In this document: positions 17,156-26,435 of the stretch, piece after piece | Position numbering within the stretch: position 1 is the first letter of the stretch | Layout of the letters: each line of letters begins with the position of its first letter | Assembly: GCA_944321945.1 (NCBI GenBank) | Contig: CALUNE010000011.1 | Span: 1 to 64,000 of the forward strand | DNA: 64,000 bases | Direction of reading: 5' to 3' | Source of the DNA: an uncultured Alistipes sp. | GTDB taxonomy: Bacteria; Bacteroidota; Bacteroidia; Bacteroidales; Rikenellaceae | The notes under the pieces: model-generated | Database searches by the model: none | Told to the model about the DNA's origin: nothing | The model's input: the letters and a program-made list of their open reading frames with translations, nothing else | Program-made: the position numbers and the translations under genes

Positions 17156-18253
17156 CTAAAAGACGCCCTGGCGCAGACGGTGGAGAATGCCCACCACGGA
17201 ACGTTCCTGAATCTCGCCGTTGCGTTTCATGTTCCAGATCGTGCGGGCGATGTAGCGCTCGATGTCGCGCTGGAGGCTCTTGTAGAGCGGACACTTCGTG
17301 TAGTTTTCGTTGTCGAGCAGCACGTCGCGGATCGACCGCAGCGAATTCGTATAGTTTGACATTTCGTTTTTCAGCGCCACGCCCTGCTTCTGCGAGGCCG
17401 TGATGCGGGCGATCGACAGGTCGCGCAACTTCTCGCAGACGGTATTCAGCAGCACCATCACCACGTTGTCCATCAGCGTGTGGCCGTGCATGAAGAGATA
17501 GGTGTTTCCGGGCTCCACGCCGCGCTGCTGCAGCTGTACCTCGAACTCCTTCATCGGCTCGATCATCTTCGGGTTGCGACGCCGGAGCAGCTCCTCGCGT
17601 TTGGCGACGTTGCGGCGGAGCCATTCGAGGGTGCGGTCGCCGTTGTCTTCGAGTTCGAGGTAGCCCAGACGCACCGAGGCCTTGAAATCGGCGAGCGGGA
17701 AGACATTCTCCGAGGAGAGCTGTGCCGAAAAGGCGTACCAGAGGAAGAGCGGGTAGATGATGCGCGAATATTCATGCATGAAACGCACGAAGTCGAAGAT
17801 CCGCGTGTCGTTCTTGGTGGCCTTGACGCAGACGTTGTGCAGCGAGGGGGCGTAGCAGAGGTAGTTTTCGGTGGCGTAGGCGTAGGTGTGGAACATGAAG
17901 CGGGCGTCGGCCACCTGACGCGACTGCTCGGTGCGTCCGGCAAAGAGGTAGTCGAAGTCCGAATCGACGCAGAGGATCATCTCCTCGGACGACTGCGGGA
18001 TCATCCCCAGCAGGACCTTCTTGCCCTTGGGCAGGTCGCCGCGGTCCGGCACCGAGATCTCGAACCGCAGGTAGGGGTTCTGGAAATGGTCGAAGATCCC
18101 GCGCCAGAAGGCCACATCCTCATACCCCTCGACATAGACCCTGACGAGTCGTTGATCGGGGTTGGCCGGCAGGGGCCTGGGCAGCTCTTCGAGCCGCTTC
18201 GGATGTGCGGCTACGTCGGTTTTGCGCGGTTTTTGGGGAAACTTCCTGGCCAT
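17156..18253 (-). CDS. DUF4435 family protein (TOPRIM-like)
   Basis: 365 aa from the ATG at 18253 (MARKFPQKPRK). Near residues 40-50 is VYVEGYEDVAFWRG and near residue 95 LCVDSDFDYL, the acidic VEGxxD and DxD motifs that resemble TOPRIM nuclease or primase folds. Further conserved-looking stretches are YATENYLCY and VFPLADFKAS. DUF4435 proteins are of unknown function; some sit beside ATPases in defence loci, but no ATPase partner is here. The predicted promoter ends about 8 bp before the ATG, so the mRNA may be almost leaderless. Confidence 0.8.
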   Translation of the reverse strand: MARKFPQKPRKTDVAAHPKRLEELPRPLPANPDQRLVRVYVEGYEDVAFWRGIFDHFQNPYLRFEISVPDRGDLPKGKKVLLGMIPQSSEEMILCVDSDFDYLFAGRTEQSRQVADARFMFHTYAYATENYLCYAPSLHNVCVKATKNDTRIFDFVRFMHEYSRIIYPLFLWYAFSAQLSSENVFPLADFKASVRLGYLELEDNGDRTLEWLRRNVAKREELLRRRNPKMIEPMKEFEVQLQQRGVEPGNTYLFMHGHTLMDNVVMVLLNTVCEKLRDLSIARITASQKQGVALKNEMSNYTNSLRSIRDVLLDNENYTKCPLYKSLQRDIERYIARTIWNMKRNGEIQERSVVGILHRLRQGVF

Positions 18254-18260
18254 ACGTTTA

Positions 18261-18293
18261 CAAAGATAAATAATTTCGTATTTTTGCGCAAAA
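18261..18293. promoter_or_regulatory. Overlapping divergent promoters of the DUF4435 gene and SUI1
   Basis: Minus strand: TTTTG (18289-18293), 20 bp, TATCTTTG (18261-18268), a textbook pair. Plus strand: TATTTTTG (18279-18286), with TTTA about 18 bp upstream. The two elements interleave, so only one polymerase can bind at a time. Confidence 0.7.
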
Positions 18294-18340
18294 TAAAGCA
18301 CCCGTTTCGGCGTTTTATTTTCACCTTCCGAACACGATTT

Positions 18341-18688
18341 ATGGCAGACAACGATTGGAAATCCCGCCTGGGAATGGTCTATTCGACCAATCCCGACTTC
18401 AAATACGAGACCGCCGAAGAGCCCGAGGCGGAGACCCTTCCGCCGCAGCAGCAGGAACTGCGCGTGTGGCTCGACCGCAAGCAGCGCGGCGGCAAGGTCG
18501 TCACGCTGGTGCGGGGCTTCGTGGGGCGCGACGAGGATTTGCAGGCGCTGGCGCGGCTGCTCAAGACGCGTTGCGGCGTCGGCGGCGCGGCCAAGCAGGG
18601 CGAGATCATCATCCAGGGCGACCATCGCGACCGGGTCGTCGAACTGCTCACCCGCAGCGGTTACCGCTGCAAAAAAGCCGGCTCCTGA
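18341..18688 (+). CDS. SUI1/eIF1-like translation initiation factor (YciH type)
   Basis: 115 aa from the ATG at 18341 (MADNDWKSRLGMVYSTNPDF). The C-terminal half is the SUI1 fold: LDRKQRGGKVVTLVRGF, then LLKTRCGVGGAAKQGEIIIQGDHRDRV, then LTRSGYRCKKAG. Bacterial SUI1 proteins are thought to affect start-codon fidelity, but their role is poorly defined. The next gene begins with GTG one base after this stop, so translational coupling is likely. Confidence 0.92.
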   Translation: MADNDWKSRLGMVYSTNPDFKYETAEEPEAETLPPQQQELRVWLDRKQRGGKVVTLVRGFVGRDEDLQALARLLKTRCGVGGAAKQGEIIIQGDHRDRVVELLTRSGYRCKKAGS

Positions 18689-18689
18689 C

Positions 18690-21629
18690 GTGCGCCGGCT
18701 GCTGCTGTTCTTCGTGTTGCTCACGGCGCTGCTTTGCGGCACCGAGCGGGCCCGGGCCCAGTATTATACGTGGGGCTCGGATCCTCCGTTGAAGTGGTCG
18801 ACGATCCGTACGCCCGACGTGCGGATGATCTACCCCGACACGGTCTCGGAGCTGGCCCGGCGGACGCTCTTCTACATCCGCACCGTGCAGCCCGACATCG
18901 CCTACGGCTTCCGCCATGGCCCGATGCGCATCCCGTTCGTCATGCACCCCGAGAATTTCCAGTCGAACGGACTGGTCATGTACCTCCCGAAACGAGTCGA
19001 ATTTCTCACCTCGCCGGCCATCGACGGCTATTCGATGCCGTGGTGCAAGCAGCTCGTGGCCCACGAATACCGTCACGCCGTGCAGTACAACAACCTCGAT
19101 CGGGGGTTGATCCGCGTGTTGAGCTATCTGCTCGGCCAGCAGGGTTCGACCATCGGTCTGCTGTGCATGCCGATCTGGGCCATGGAGGGGGATGCGGTGA
19201 TGTCCGAGACGATGATGTCCTCGTTCGGACGCGGCCTGCAGCCCTCCTTCTCGATGGCCTACCGCGCGATGGGGAGCGTCGGACGCGACCGCCGCAACAT
19301 CGACCGCTGGTTCTGCGGCTCCTACCGCGACTACATCCCCGACCACTACGAACTGGGTTATCAGATCTGTTCGTACGCCTGGGAGCGTTACGGCGAAAAC
19401 ATCTGGGACCGCGTGACGTGGTACGGTTCGCGCAACCCCTACGTGCTGGCCACGACGCGGGTGGCGTTGGAGAAGTATTACGACACAAATGTCAGCAAAC
19501 TCTTCCGCGAGACGTTCGATGAACTGGAGCGCTTTTGGGATTCGCTGCCCGCCGAACGGAACAGCGCCCGACAGCTGGTTGACCTCCCGGCGCGCAACCA
19601 TACGCAATACCAGTGGCCGCTGGCCCTGGGCGATACGGCCGTTCTGGCGGTGAAGACCGACCTGGCGCGCGTGTCGCGCTTTGTGGTGGTGGACCGTCGC
19701 ACGGGCCGCGAGCGGACGATCGCCTCGACGGGAATGATCTCGACACGCCCGTCGCTCGGAAACGGACGCGTCTGGTGGACCGAATACCGCCGTTCGGCCC
19801 TCTACGAACAGCGGGTCAATTCGCAGCTCTGCTACATGAATCTCGCCGACGGACGCCCGCGCACGGTGGGCCCGGCCCGGCGAGTGCTCTATCCGACCTC
19901 GACACCCGAGGCCATGGGCTGGGTCGAATATGCACCGGACGGGCGTTATACGGTGGTCGTGCGGGCGGCCGGCGGCGAGGAGCAGCGCTTCACGGTGCCC
20001 GGACGCACGGAGTTGCACGGGCTGGCGTGGGACGATCTCACGCGGGCATGGTACGTGCTGGTGACCGACAACAGCGGCATGTGGCTCGGACGCATCGACG
20101 CCGAAGGGCTGCACGCCGTGACCGAGGGGGCCTATATCACGCTGTCGGACCTGCGGGCCGGTGGCGGACGCCTCTACTACGGCTCGATCGCTTCGGGTAA
20201 GGACGAGGCCCATTGCTACGATCTGCTGCGCGGCCGCGAGTATCGGATTACGACCTCGGCCTATGGGTCGTTCGACCCTTCGCCGGCGGGCGACCGCGTG
20301 CTGCTGACGACCTACGACCGCCGGGGATACCGCCTGGCTGAACAGGCGGCCGACAGTGCGCTGATTCCGGTTGAGGCTTCGCGGCTGCCGGTCAACCGGG
20401 TCAATCCGCCGCGGCGGCGCTGGGAGGTGGTCAATCTCGATACGGTGCGCTTCACGACGGCGGATTCGACGCTTCAGAGCGAGGACTTCCGCGCCCGGCG
20501 TTACCGCAAGGTACCCAATCTGGTCAATGTTCACAGCTGGATGCCGCTGGCTTTCAATCCATTTGCGCTGGTCGAGGAGCAGTCGATCGATCTGAATGCC
20601 GGTGTGACGGTCATCTCGCAGAACCTCCTCTCGAATACCGAAGCCTACGCCTCCTACGGCTGGAACCGTCACGAGGGTTCGCTCTTCAACCTCGGTGTGC
20701 GCTACTTCGGACTGGGCGTGCGCTTCGATCTGGACGCCTCCTACGGCGGCAACCAGCTCTTCTACTCGCTCGGACAGTACAACTCCCAGACCGGGAAATA
20801 CGAATATCAGTCGCGTCCGGCCCCGGACAAGTACTACTCCGTGGGGCTGACGGCCACGCTGCCCGTCTACCTGCAGCGCGGCTACCATACGCGGCAGTTC
20901 TCGGTCTCGGCCGGCTGGAACTACTCGAACGGCATGGTGGCCGATCTGGGTAAGATCGAGTGGGGCAGCAACGGCGGGATCACCAACATCCAGCACGTCG
21001 GGTTCCGCAAGGGGCTGCAGCGCATCGCTTTCGGCGTCGGATTTGTCGATCAGGTGCGTATGGCCCATCGCGACTTCGCCCCGCGCTGGGGCTACACCCT
21101 CTCGGCCAGCTACACGTTCAACCCGTCGAACCGCTACTTCAGCGATCTGATCCTCCTCTACGGCCAGGCCTATCTGCCGGGCGTGGCGGCCCACCATTCG
21201 CTGTCGGTGGCGGCGACCTACCAGACGTCGGTCGGCGGCTACAAGTTCCCGGGCGGCTACGCCCCGTTGAGCTACAAGTCCACGCGTCTCATCCCGCGGG
21301 GCTTCACCTCGGCCGACATCGTCTCGGACAACTACTCGGCCGGCGAGATCAACTACCAGCTGCCGGTGTGGTATCCCGAGGGGGGCATCGGCTCGGTGAT
21401 CTACTTCAAGCGCATCCGGCTCAACGTCGGGGGCGACGTGGCGCGATTCCGGCGCCCGGGCCGCGGCGAGTTGATGTGGCGCAACATCTGGTCGGCGGGC
21501 GGCGACGTGGTCTTCGATTTCAACCTCTTCCGACAGCCCGCTTCGGCCACCTCGACCTTCACCCTCTCGTGTTATCACCCCTCGAGCGGCGGAGTGTGGG
21601 TCGGAGCCTCGCTCGGACTGCCGTTTTAG
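18690..21629 (+). CDS. Outer-membrane protein: peptidase-MA-like domain, beta-propeller and C-terminal barrel
   Basis: 979 aa. It starts with GTG at 18690, 1 bp after the SUI1 stop, and a signal peptide follows at once (LLLFFVLLTALLCGTERARAQ). Residues about 30-290 look like a gluzincin fold: HEYRH at 125-129 fits HExxH, and WAMEGDAVMSE with Glu166 fits the third ligand. Residues about 300-600 contain blades typical of a TolB/WD-like propeller. From about 620 to the end are alternating beta-strands ending in aromatic-rich segments and a terminal Phe (SLGLPF), as in an outer-membrane barrel. I do not know a named protein. It is probably at the cell surface or periplasmic face; activity is unproven. 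Confidence 0.75.
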   Translation: MRRLLLFFVLLTALLCGTERARAQYYTWGSDPPLKWSTIRTPDVRMIYPDTVSELARRTLFYIRTVQPDIAYGFRHGPMRIPFVMHPENFQSNGLVMYLPKRVEFLTSPAIDGYSMPWCKQLVAHEYRHAVQYNNLDRGLIRVLSYLLGQQGSTIGLLCMPIWAMEGDAVMSETMMSSFGRGLQPSFSMAYRAMGSVGRDRRNIDRWFCGSYRDYIPDHYELGYQICSYAWERYGENIWDRVTWYGSRNPYVLATTRVALEKYYDTNVSKLFRETFDELERFWDSLPAERNSARQLVDLPARNHTQYQWPLALGDTAVLAVKTDLARVSRFVVVDRRTGRERTIASTGMISTRPSLGNGRVWWTEYRRSALYEQRVNSQLCYMNLADGRPRTVGPARRVLYPTSTPEAMGWVEYAPDGRYTVVVRAAGGEEQRFTVPGRTELHGLAWDDLTRAWYVLVTDNSGMWLGRIDAEGLHAVTEGAYITLSDLRAGGGRLYYGSIASGKDEAHCYDLLRGREYRITTSAYGSFDPSPAGDRVLLTTYDRRGYRLAEQAADSALIPVEASRLPVNRVNPPRRRWEVVNLDTVRFTTADSTLQSEDFRARRYRKVPNLVNVHSWMPLAFNPFALVEEQSIDLNAGVTVISQNLLSNTEAYASYGWNRHEGSLFNLGVRYFGLGVRFDLDASYGGNQLFYSLGQYNSQTGKYEYQSRPAPDKYYSVGLTATLPVYLQRGYHTRQFSVSAGWNYSNGMVADLGKIEWGSNGGITNIQHVGFRKGLQRIAFGVGFVDQVRMAHRDFAPRWGYTLSASYTFNPSNRYFSDLILLYGQAYLPGVAAHHSLSVAATYQTSVGGYKFPGGYAPLSYKSTRLIPRGFTSADIVSDNYSAGEINYQLPVWYPEGGIGSVIYFKRIRLNVGGDVARFRRPGRGELMWRNIWSAGGDVVFDFNLFRQPASATSTFTLSCYHPSSGGVWVGASLGLPF

Positions 21630-21640
21630 GGAATATTTTG

Positions 21641-21648
21641 TATCTTTG
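21641..21648 (+). promoter_or_regulatory. -7 box of the PBP1A promoter
   Basis: TATCTTTG matches TAnnTTTG, 17 bp before the ATG at 21666. No good TTTG lies 19-20 bp upstream, so the promoter is partial. Confidence 0.5.
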
Positions 21649-21665
21649 CTGCAAAATTCGGTCTT

Positions 21666-24068
21666 ATGGCACAACGTAACAAGTCGGGGATCAGTCCCAG
21701 GACGATAAAATGGATCTGGGGCGTGGCTTTCGCCCCCTTCGTGCTGCTGGGCATCCTGCTGCTGCTCACCACGCTCGGGGTCTTCGGACGGCTGCCCTCG
21801 TTCGAGGAGCTGGAGAACCCGCGCAGCAATCTGGCTACGGAGATCTACTCCGAGGACGGCAAGGTCATCGGCACGTTCTTCGTGCAGAACCGCTCCTACG
21901 TGCAGTATGCCGACCTCTATCCGGCCGACTCGACCCTCCACATCCGCCTCGACGGCCATGAGGTGCCGCCGATCGTTGCGGCGCTCATCGCCACGGAGGA
22001 CGCCCGCTTCCGCAGCCATTCGGGCATCGACATCCCCTCGCTGGCGCGTGTGGCCATCAAGACCGTGCTGCTGCAGAACACCTCGCAGGGCGGCGGCTCG
22101 ACCATCACCCAGCAGCTGGCCAAGAACCTCTTCCCGCGCGATACGGCCCGCAACCGCAGCAGCATTGCCCGCAAGGCTAAGCTTGTGACGGCGAAACTCA
22201 AGGAGTGGATCACGGCCCTCAAACTCGAATACAACTACACGAAGGAGGAGATCGCCGCCATGTATCTCAATACGGTGGAGTACGGCTCGAATGCCTACGG
22301 CATCAAGTCGGCGGCCCATACGTTCTTCAACAAGGAGCCCCACGAACTCAACGTGCAGGAGGCGGCGGTGCTGGTCGGCGTGGTGAACGCCCCGACGCGC
22401 TACTCGCCGGTGCGCAACCCCGACAACGCCCTGGCACGCCGCAATCTGGTCCTCTCGCGCATGGAGGAGGCCGGTGCCCTGACGCGCCGTCAGCGCGATT
22501 CGATCGCGGCGCTGCCCATCGTGCTGAACTATCGCCCCATCTCCCACAACGAAGGCACGGCCACCTATTTCCGCGAGATGCTGCGCCTGGTGATGAATGC
22601 CGACCGCCCGAAGCGCAGCCAGTTCTATACGGAGTGGGACTACGAACAGGCCGTCAAGGAGTATGACGAAAACCCGATCTACGGCTGGTGCCACAAGAAC
22701 CGTAAGGCCGACGGTTCGCCCTACAACATCTATCGCGACGGATTGAAGATCTATACGACGATCAACTCCACGATGCAGGCCTATGCCGAGCAGGCCGTGC
22801 AGAAACAGATGGAGACGGTCATCCAGCCCAAGATGGATGCGCAGTACCGCCGTACGAAAGTGCTCTTCCTCGATACGGACCGCGACGAGCGCGAGCGGAT
22901 CATGCGCCAGGCGATCCGTTACTCGGACCGTTACCGCGAGATGAAGAGTGCCGGATTCAGCGACCGCGAGATCACGGCTTCGTTCGACAAGGCCTGCCCG
23001 ATGCGGGTCTTCACCTACAGGGGCGAACGCGATACGGTGATGACGCCCCGCGATTCGATCCTCCACCACAAGCGCATCATGCGTGCGGCGATGGTGGCGA
23101 TGGATCCCCGCACGGGGTATGTCAAGGCCTACGTCGGCGGGCCGAATTTCCGCTACTTCAAGTATGACATGGCCAAGCAGGGCAAGCGTCAGATCGGTTC
23201 GACGATCAAGCCCTTTGTCTATACGTTTGCCATCGACCACCTGGGATTCACCCCCTGCACGATGGTCCCGAACCTGCCGACGACCATCGAGACGGCCAAC
23301 GGCACGGCCTGGTCGCCCAAGGAGGCCGGCAAGGTCGAATATGACGGCGTGCTGCATCCGCTGCGCTGGGGACTGGCCCGCAGCCGCAACAACTATTCGG
23401 CCTGGATCATGAAGCAGGCCAAACAGCCCGAAGCCGTAGCGGATTTCATCCACAACATGGGCATTCGCAGTTATATCGATCCGGTGCCGGCACTGTGTCT
23501 CGGCACCTCGGAATCGAACGTCTTCGAGATGGTCAGCGCCTTCTCCACGTTTGCCAACGAGGGGGTGCATACCGACCCGATCTTCGTGACGCGCATCGAG
23601 GACCGGCAGGGCAACCTCATCGCCTCGTTCATTCCGCAGTCGCAGGATGCCATCAGCGAACGTACGGCCTATACGATGCTGACGATGCTCGAAGGGGTGG
23701 TCAATGCCGGTACGGCCGGGCGTCTGAAGTGGCAGTTCGGCCTGACGGACATGGAGATCGGCGGCAAGACCGGTACGTCGAACAAGAACCGCGATGCGTG
23801 GTTCATGTGCGTGGCGCCGAAGCTGGTGGCCGGCGCATGGGTCGGCGGCGAGGATCAGTCCGTGCATTTCATCTCGGGCGGCGAGGGCAGCGTGGCTGCC
23901 CTGCCGATCGTGGGCGAGTTCCTCAGGCGGGTCTACGATGACGGACGTCTGGGCGTGAGCCGCACGGATCAGTTCGTGCGGCCGGCGATGATGCCTCATT
24001 ACGACTGCGAGGATGAGATGGATGCCGTCGGTCCCGAGGAGAGCGACGACGAAGAGTTCTTCGATTGA
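21666..24068 (+). CDS. Class A penicillin-binding protein 1A
   Basis: 800 aa. One transmembrane helix near residues 18-40 anchors it in the inner membrane. The GT51 glycosyltransferase domain shows the catalytic Glu111 in ATEDARF, then GGSTITQQLAKN and YLNTVEYGSNAYG. The transpeptidase domain has Ser512 in GSTIKPF, the SRNN motif (ARSRNNYS) and KTGTS near residue 700. It polymerises and cross-links peptidoglycan in the periplasm. The acidic C-terminus (EDEMDAVGPEESDDEEFFD) is unlike the usual basic or Pro-rich tails. Array C begins 2 bp after the stop. Confidence 0.95.
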   Translation: MAQRNKSGISPRTIKWIWGVAFAPFVLLGILLLLTTLGVFGRLPSFEELENPRSNLATEIYSEDGKVIGTFFVQNRSYVQYADLYPADSTLHIRLDGHEVPPIVAALIATEDARFRSHSGIDIPSLARVAIKTVLLQNTSQGGGSTITQQLAKNLFPRDTARNRSSIARKAKLVTAKLKEWITALKLEYNYTKEEIAAMYLNTVEYGSNAYGIKSAAHTFFNKEPHELNVQEAAVLVGVVNAPTRYSPVRNPDNALARRNLVLSRMEEAGALTRRQRDSIAALPIVLNYRPISHNEGTATYFREMLRLVMNADRPKRSQFYTEWDYEQAVKEYDENPIYGWCHKNRKADGSPYNIYRDGLKIYTTINSTMQAYAEQAVQKQMETVIQPKMDAQYRRTKVLFLDTDRDERERIMRQAIRYSDRYREMKSAGFSDREITASFDKACPMRVFTYRGERDTVMTPRDSILHHKRIMRAAMVAMDPRTGYVKAYVGGPNFRYFKYDMAKQGKRQIGSTIKPFVYTFAIDHLGFTPCTMVPNLPTTIETANGTAWSPKEAGKVEYDGVLHPLRWGLARSRNNYSAWIMKQAKQPEAVADFIHNMGIRSYIDPVPALCLGTSESNVFEMVSAFSTFANEGVHTDPIFVTRIEDRQGNLIASFIPQSQDAISERTAYTMLTMLEGVVNAGTAGRLKWQFGLTDMEIGGKTGTSNKNRDAWFMCVAPKLVAGAWVGGEDQSVHFISGGEGSVAALPIVGEFLRRVYDDGRLGVSRTDQFVRPAMMPHYDCEDEMDAVGPEESDDEEFFD

Positions 24069-24069
24069 C

Positions 24070-24160
24070 GGGTGGCCGAACCGGGTGGCCGAACCGGGTG
24101 GCCGAACCGGGTGGCCGAACCGAGGGGCCGAACCGAGGGGCCGAACCGAGGGGCCGAACC
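24070..24160 (+). repeat. G-rich tandem array C (seven 13-bp units) after PBP1A
   Basis: Four copies of GGGTGGCCGAACC (24070, 24083, 24096, 24109) are followed by three of GAGGGGCCGAACC (24122, 24135, 24148). All are exact within each type. Thirteen is not a multiple of 3, which argues against coding. The array starts 2 bp after the stop codon. Confidence 0.95.
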
Positions 24161-24229
24161 GTGGAGAATTGGTTTCGAGGCATGTGATCCGCTTTTTTTC
24201 ACCGGTTACCTGTTTTCTTCACCGGGAGC

Positions 24230-24259
24230 TTGATTTCTTAAAATTTTTTACTATTTTTG
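24230..24259 (+). promoter_or_regulatory. Promoter of asd
   Basis: TTG (24230-24232), 19 bp, TATTTTTG (24252-24259). The ATG at 24304 is about 40 nt downstream. Confidence 0.65.
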
Positions 24260-24303
24260 TCCGCAAGGCTTGACGCTCAAGCCGGTATATAAAGTTGACG
24301 AAG

Positions 24304-25296
24304 ATGAAAATTGCCATTGTGGGCGCCAGTGGCGCCGTGGGACAGGAGTTCCTGAAAATTCTCGAAGAACGCGATCTGAAGATCGACGAATTGCTGCTGT
24401 TCGGTTCCGAGCGGAGTGCCGGACGAACCTATCGGTTCCGGGGCAAGGATCTGACGGTCAAATTGCTGCAGCACAACGACGACTTCCGCGGGGTGGATTA
24501 CGCCCTGACGTCGGCCGGAGCCGGAACGTCGCGCGAATTCGCCGAAACGATCACGAAATACGGCGCCGTGATGATCGATAACTCGAGTGCCTTCCGCATG
24601 GATGCCGACGTGCCGCTGGTAGTCCCGGAGGTCAACCCCGAGGATGCGAAGAACGCGCCGCGGCGGATTATCGCCAACCCGAACTGCACGACGATCCAGA
24701 TGGTCGTGGCGCTGAATGCCATCGAGAAGCTCTCGCACATTCGCCGCGTGCACGTCTCGACTTATCAGTCGGCCAGCGGTGCCGGAGCTTCGGCCATGAC
24801 CGAACTGGTCAATCAGTATGCCGAACTGGCCGCCGGCAAGGAGCCGACCGTCGAGAAGTTTGCCTTCCAGCTGGCTTACAACGTTATTCCGCATATCGAC
24901 GTCTTCACCGACAATGACTATACGAAGGAGGAGATGAAGATGTTCAACGAGACGCGCAAGATCATGCATTCGGACATTCGGGTTTCGGCAACGTGCGTAC
25001 GCGTGCCGGTGATGCGGGCCCATTCGGAGAGCATCTGGCTCGAGACCGAGCGCCCGGTGTCGGTCGAGGAGGCCCGTGCGGCCTTTGCCAAGGCTCCCGG
25101 TGTGGTGCTGATGGACGATCCGGCCAACAAGGTCTACCCGATGCCGCTGTTCATTGCCGGCAAGGATCCCGTCTACGTGGGACGTATCCGCCGGGATCTT
25201 ACGTGCGATAACGGATTGACGTTCTGGTGCGTGAGCGACCAGATCAAGAAGGGAGCGGCACTCAATGCCGTCCAGATCCTCGAGACGCTGCTCTGA
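24304..25296 (+). CDS. asd: Aspartate-semialdehyde dehydrogenase
   Basis: 330 aa from the ATG at 24304 ([20 protein letters not shown]); the in-frame TTG at 24295 is less likely. It makes aspartate semialdehyde from aspartyl phosphate with NADPH, directly after aspartokinase. The Rossmann motif GASGAVG is at residues 8-14. The catalytic Cys128 is in NPNCTTIQ. The substrate-binding SERSAGR and [10 protein letters not shown] region with the active-site His are also present. It is monocistronic with a strong terminator after it. Confidence 0.96.
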   Translation: MKIAIVGASGAVGQEFLKILEERDLKIDELLLFGSERSAGRTYRFRGKDLTVKLLQHNDDFRGVDYALTSAGAGTSREFAETITKYGAVMIDNSSAFRMDADVPLVVPEVNPEDAKNAPRRIIANPNCTTIQMVVALNAIEKLSHIRRVHVSTYQSASGAGASAMTELVNQYAELAAGKEPTVEKFAFQLAYNVIPHIDVFTDNDYTKEEMKMFNETRKIMHSDIRVSATCVRVPVMRAHSESIWLETERPVSVEEARAAFAKAPGVVLMDDPANKVYPMPLFIAGKDPVYVGRIRRDLTCDNGLTFWCVSDQIKKGAALNAVQILETLL

Positions 25297-25310
25297 TAGG
25301 GACGAACGCT

Positions 25311-25355
25311 AAAGGAGACGCGGCTTCCGAATCCTTCGGAAGCCGCGTCTCCTTT
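25311..25355. terminator. Strong bidirectional terminator between asd and the LacI regulator
   Basis: A perfect 21-bp inverted repeat (AAAGGAGACGCGGCTTCCGAA and its complement) with a 3-base loop, flanked by AAA and TTT. It marks the left edge of the polysaccharide locus. Confidence 0.9.
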
Positions 25356-25370
25356 ACCGGCGGGTGGATT

Positions 25371-26435
25371 TCACTCGTTGTTGTGTACATAGTAGTCGAC
25401 GTTTTCCTTGATGAGGATGTCGACGGGTGTGTAATTGATCATCTCGCCCTTTTTCCCGAACAGTTTGTATTCAAGAATGGTCTTGATCCCCGAATACCCC
25501 TGTTTGTCGGGCCTTTCGGAGAGGAGAAAGGTGATGTATCCCTCCTTGAGGCTGGCTATGTTTTTGGCGATGACACCGTATCCGACCAGATTGATTCCCT
25601 GGATTTTCTTTTGTTTCAGATAGCTGGCGATGATGTGCGCCCGCGAATTGAAGACTACGATTCCTCCGATGTTGGGATGTTCCTTGAACAGGTTGTCGAA
25701 CGTCTCCGCGTTTTTTTCGTTGTTGGATATTTCGTAGGAGACGTCGTGGGCCTTGATTTGCGGGTAGTGTTCACGGATGTAGGCCAGGAATCCGCTTCTG
25801 CGGATGATGCTGGTCGTGGAGGGTTCATCCCCGATTCGTCGGGTCCGGAGCATGACGACCTCTTTGTTCTTGTCCATCGATTCGATCAGCAGTTTGGCCT
25901 GAATCTGCCCCAGGGTATAGGAGTCCGGACCGAAAAATGCCAACGGATTGGCATTGGCGATGGGGACGTCGACAAAGACGTAGGGAATTCCCTTTGTTTC
26001 CAGCCGATAGGCGAACTGCAGGGTTTCGTCCGTAAAGGTCGGACCGATCAGAACAGCATCGCAAGGCGTATTGAGTGCCTGGCCGTAGATTTCGCGGCAG
26101 GAGAAGAGATCGAACTGGTCGTAATGCAGGAATTTGATCTTCAGGCTGATGTACGAGAATTCATACATGGCGTGCTTGATTCCCTTTTCGATCTGTTCCC
26201 AATAGCCGCCCGGTGTGAACGACGGCAGGACGACCACGATCGAGATCTTTTTCTTGACACCGATCGATGAAACGTATAAATTGGGCTTGTAGTCGATCTG
26301 AGCCAATACGGCCTCGATTTTTTCCCGGCTTTTCGGAGAAACCTCTCCGCGATTGTGCAGGACACGGTCTACCGTACCGGCCGATACTCCGGCCATTTTG
26401 GCAATATCCTTGATCCGATACTGTTTAACGCTCAT
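25371..26435 (-). CDS. LacI/GalR family transcriptional regulator
   Basis: 354 aa. The N-terminal helix-turn-helix with hinge is clear: YRIKDIAKMAGVSAGTVDRV (residues 6-25), then LHNRGEVSPKSREKIEAVLA. The rest is a periplasmic-binding-protein-like sensor domain (ISIVVVLPSFTPGGYWEQI; VLIGPTF; GIPYVFVDVPI), which would bind a sugar or sugar acid from the locus. It overlaps the PL22-like gene by 11 bp, so it is cotranscribed with the enzymes and may control its own operon. The palindromes at 29233, 46709 and 46872 are its most likely operators. Effector unknown. Confidence 0.92.
   Translation of the reverse strand: MSVKQYRIKDIAKMAGVSAGTVDRVLHNRGEVSPKSREKIEAVLAQIDYKPNLYVSSIGVKKKISIVVVLPSFTPGGYWEQIEKGIKHAMYEFSYISLKIKFLHYDQFDLFSCREIYGQALNTPCDAVLIGPTFTDETLQFAYRLETKGIPYVFVDVPIANANPLAFFGPDSYTLGQIQAKLLIESMDKNKEVVMLRTRRIGDEPSTTSIIRRSGFLAYIREHYPQIKAHDVSYEISNNEKNAETFDNLFKEHPNIGGIVVFNSRAHIIASYLKQKKIQGINLVGYGVIAKNIASLKEGYITFLLSERPDKQGYSGIKTILEYKLFGKKGEMINYTPVDILIKENVDYYVHNNE

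Noticed and set aside
18648-23999. A 5.3-kb open frame on the minus strand across SUI1, the outer-membrane protein and PBP1A
   Set aside because: It is antisense to three genes with clear family motifs; the product is His/Arg/Gly-rich with no recognisable domain. Long antisense frames are expected in GC-rich codon usage.
24070-24160. CRISPR array
   Set aside because: Units are contiguous without spacers and there are no cas genes; the same holds for arrays A and B.
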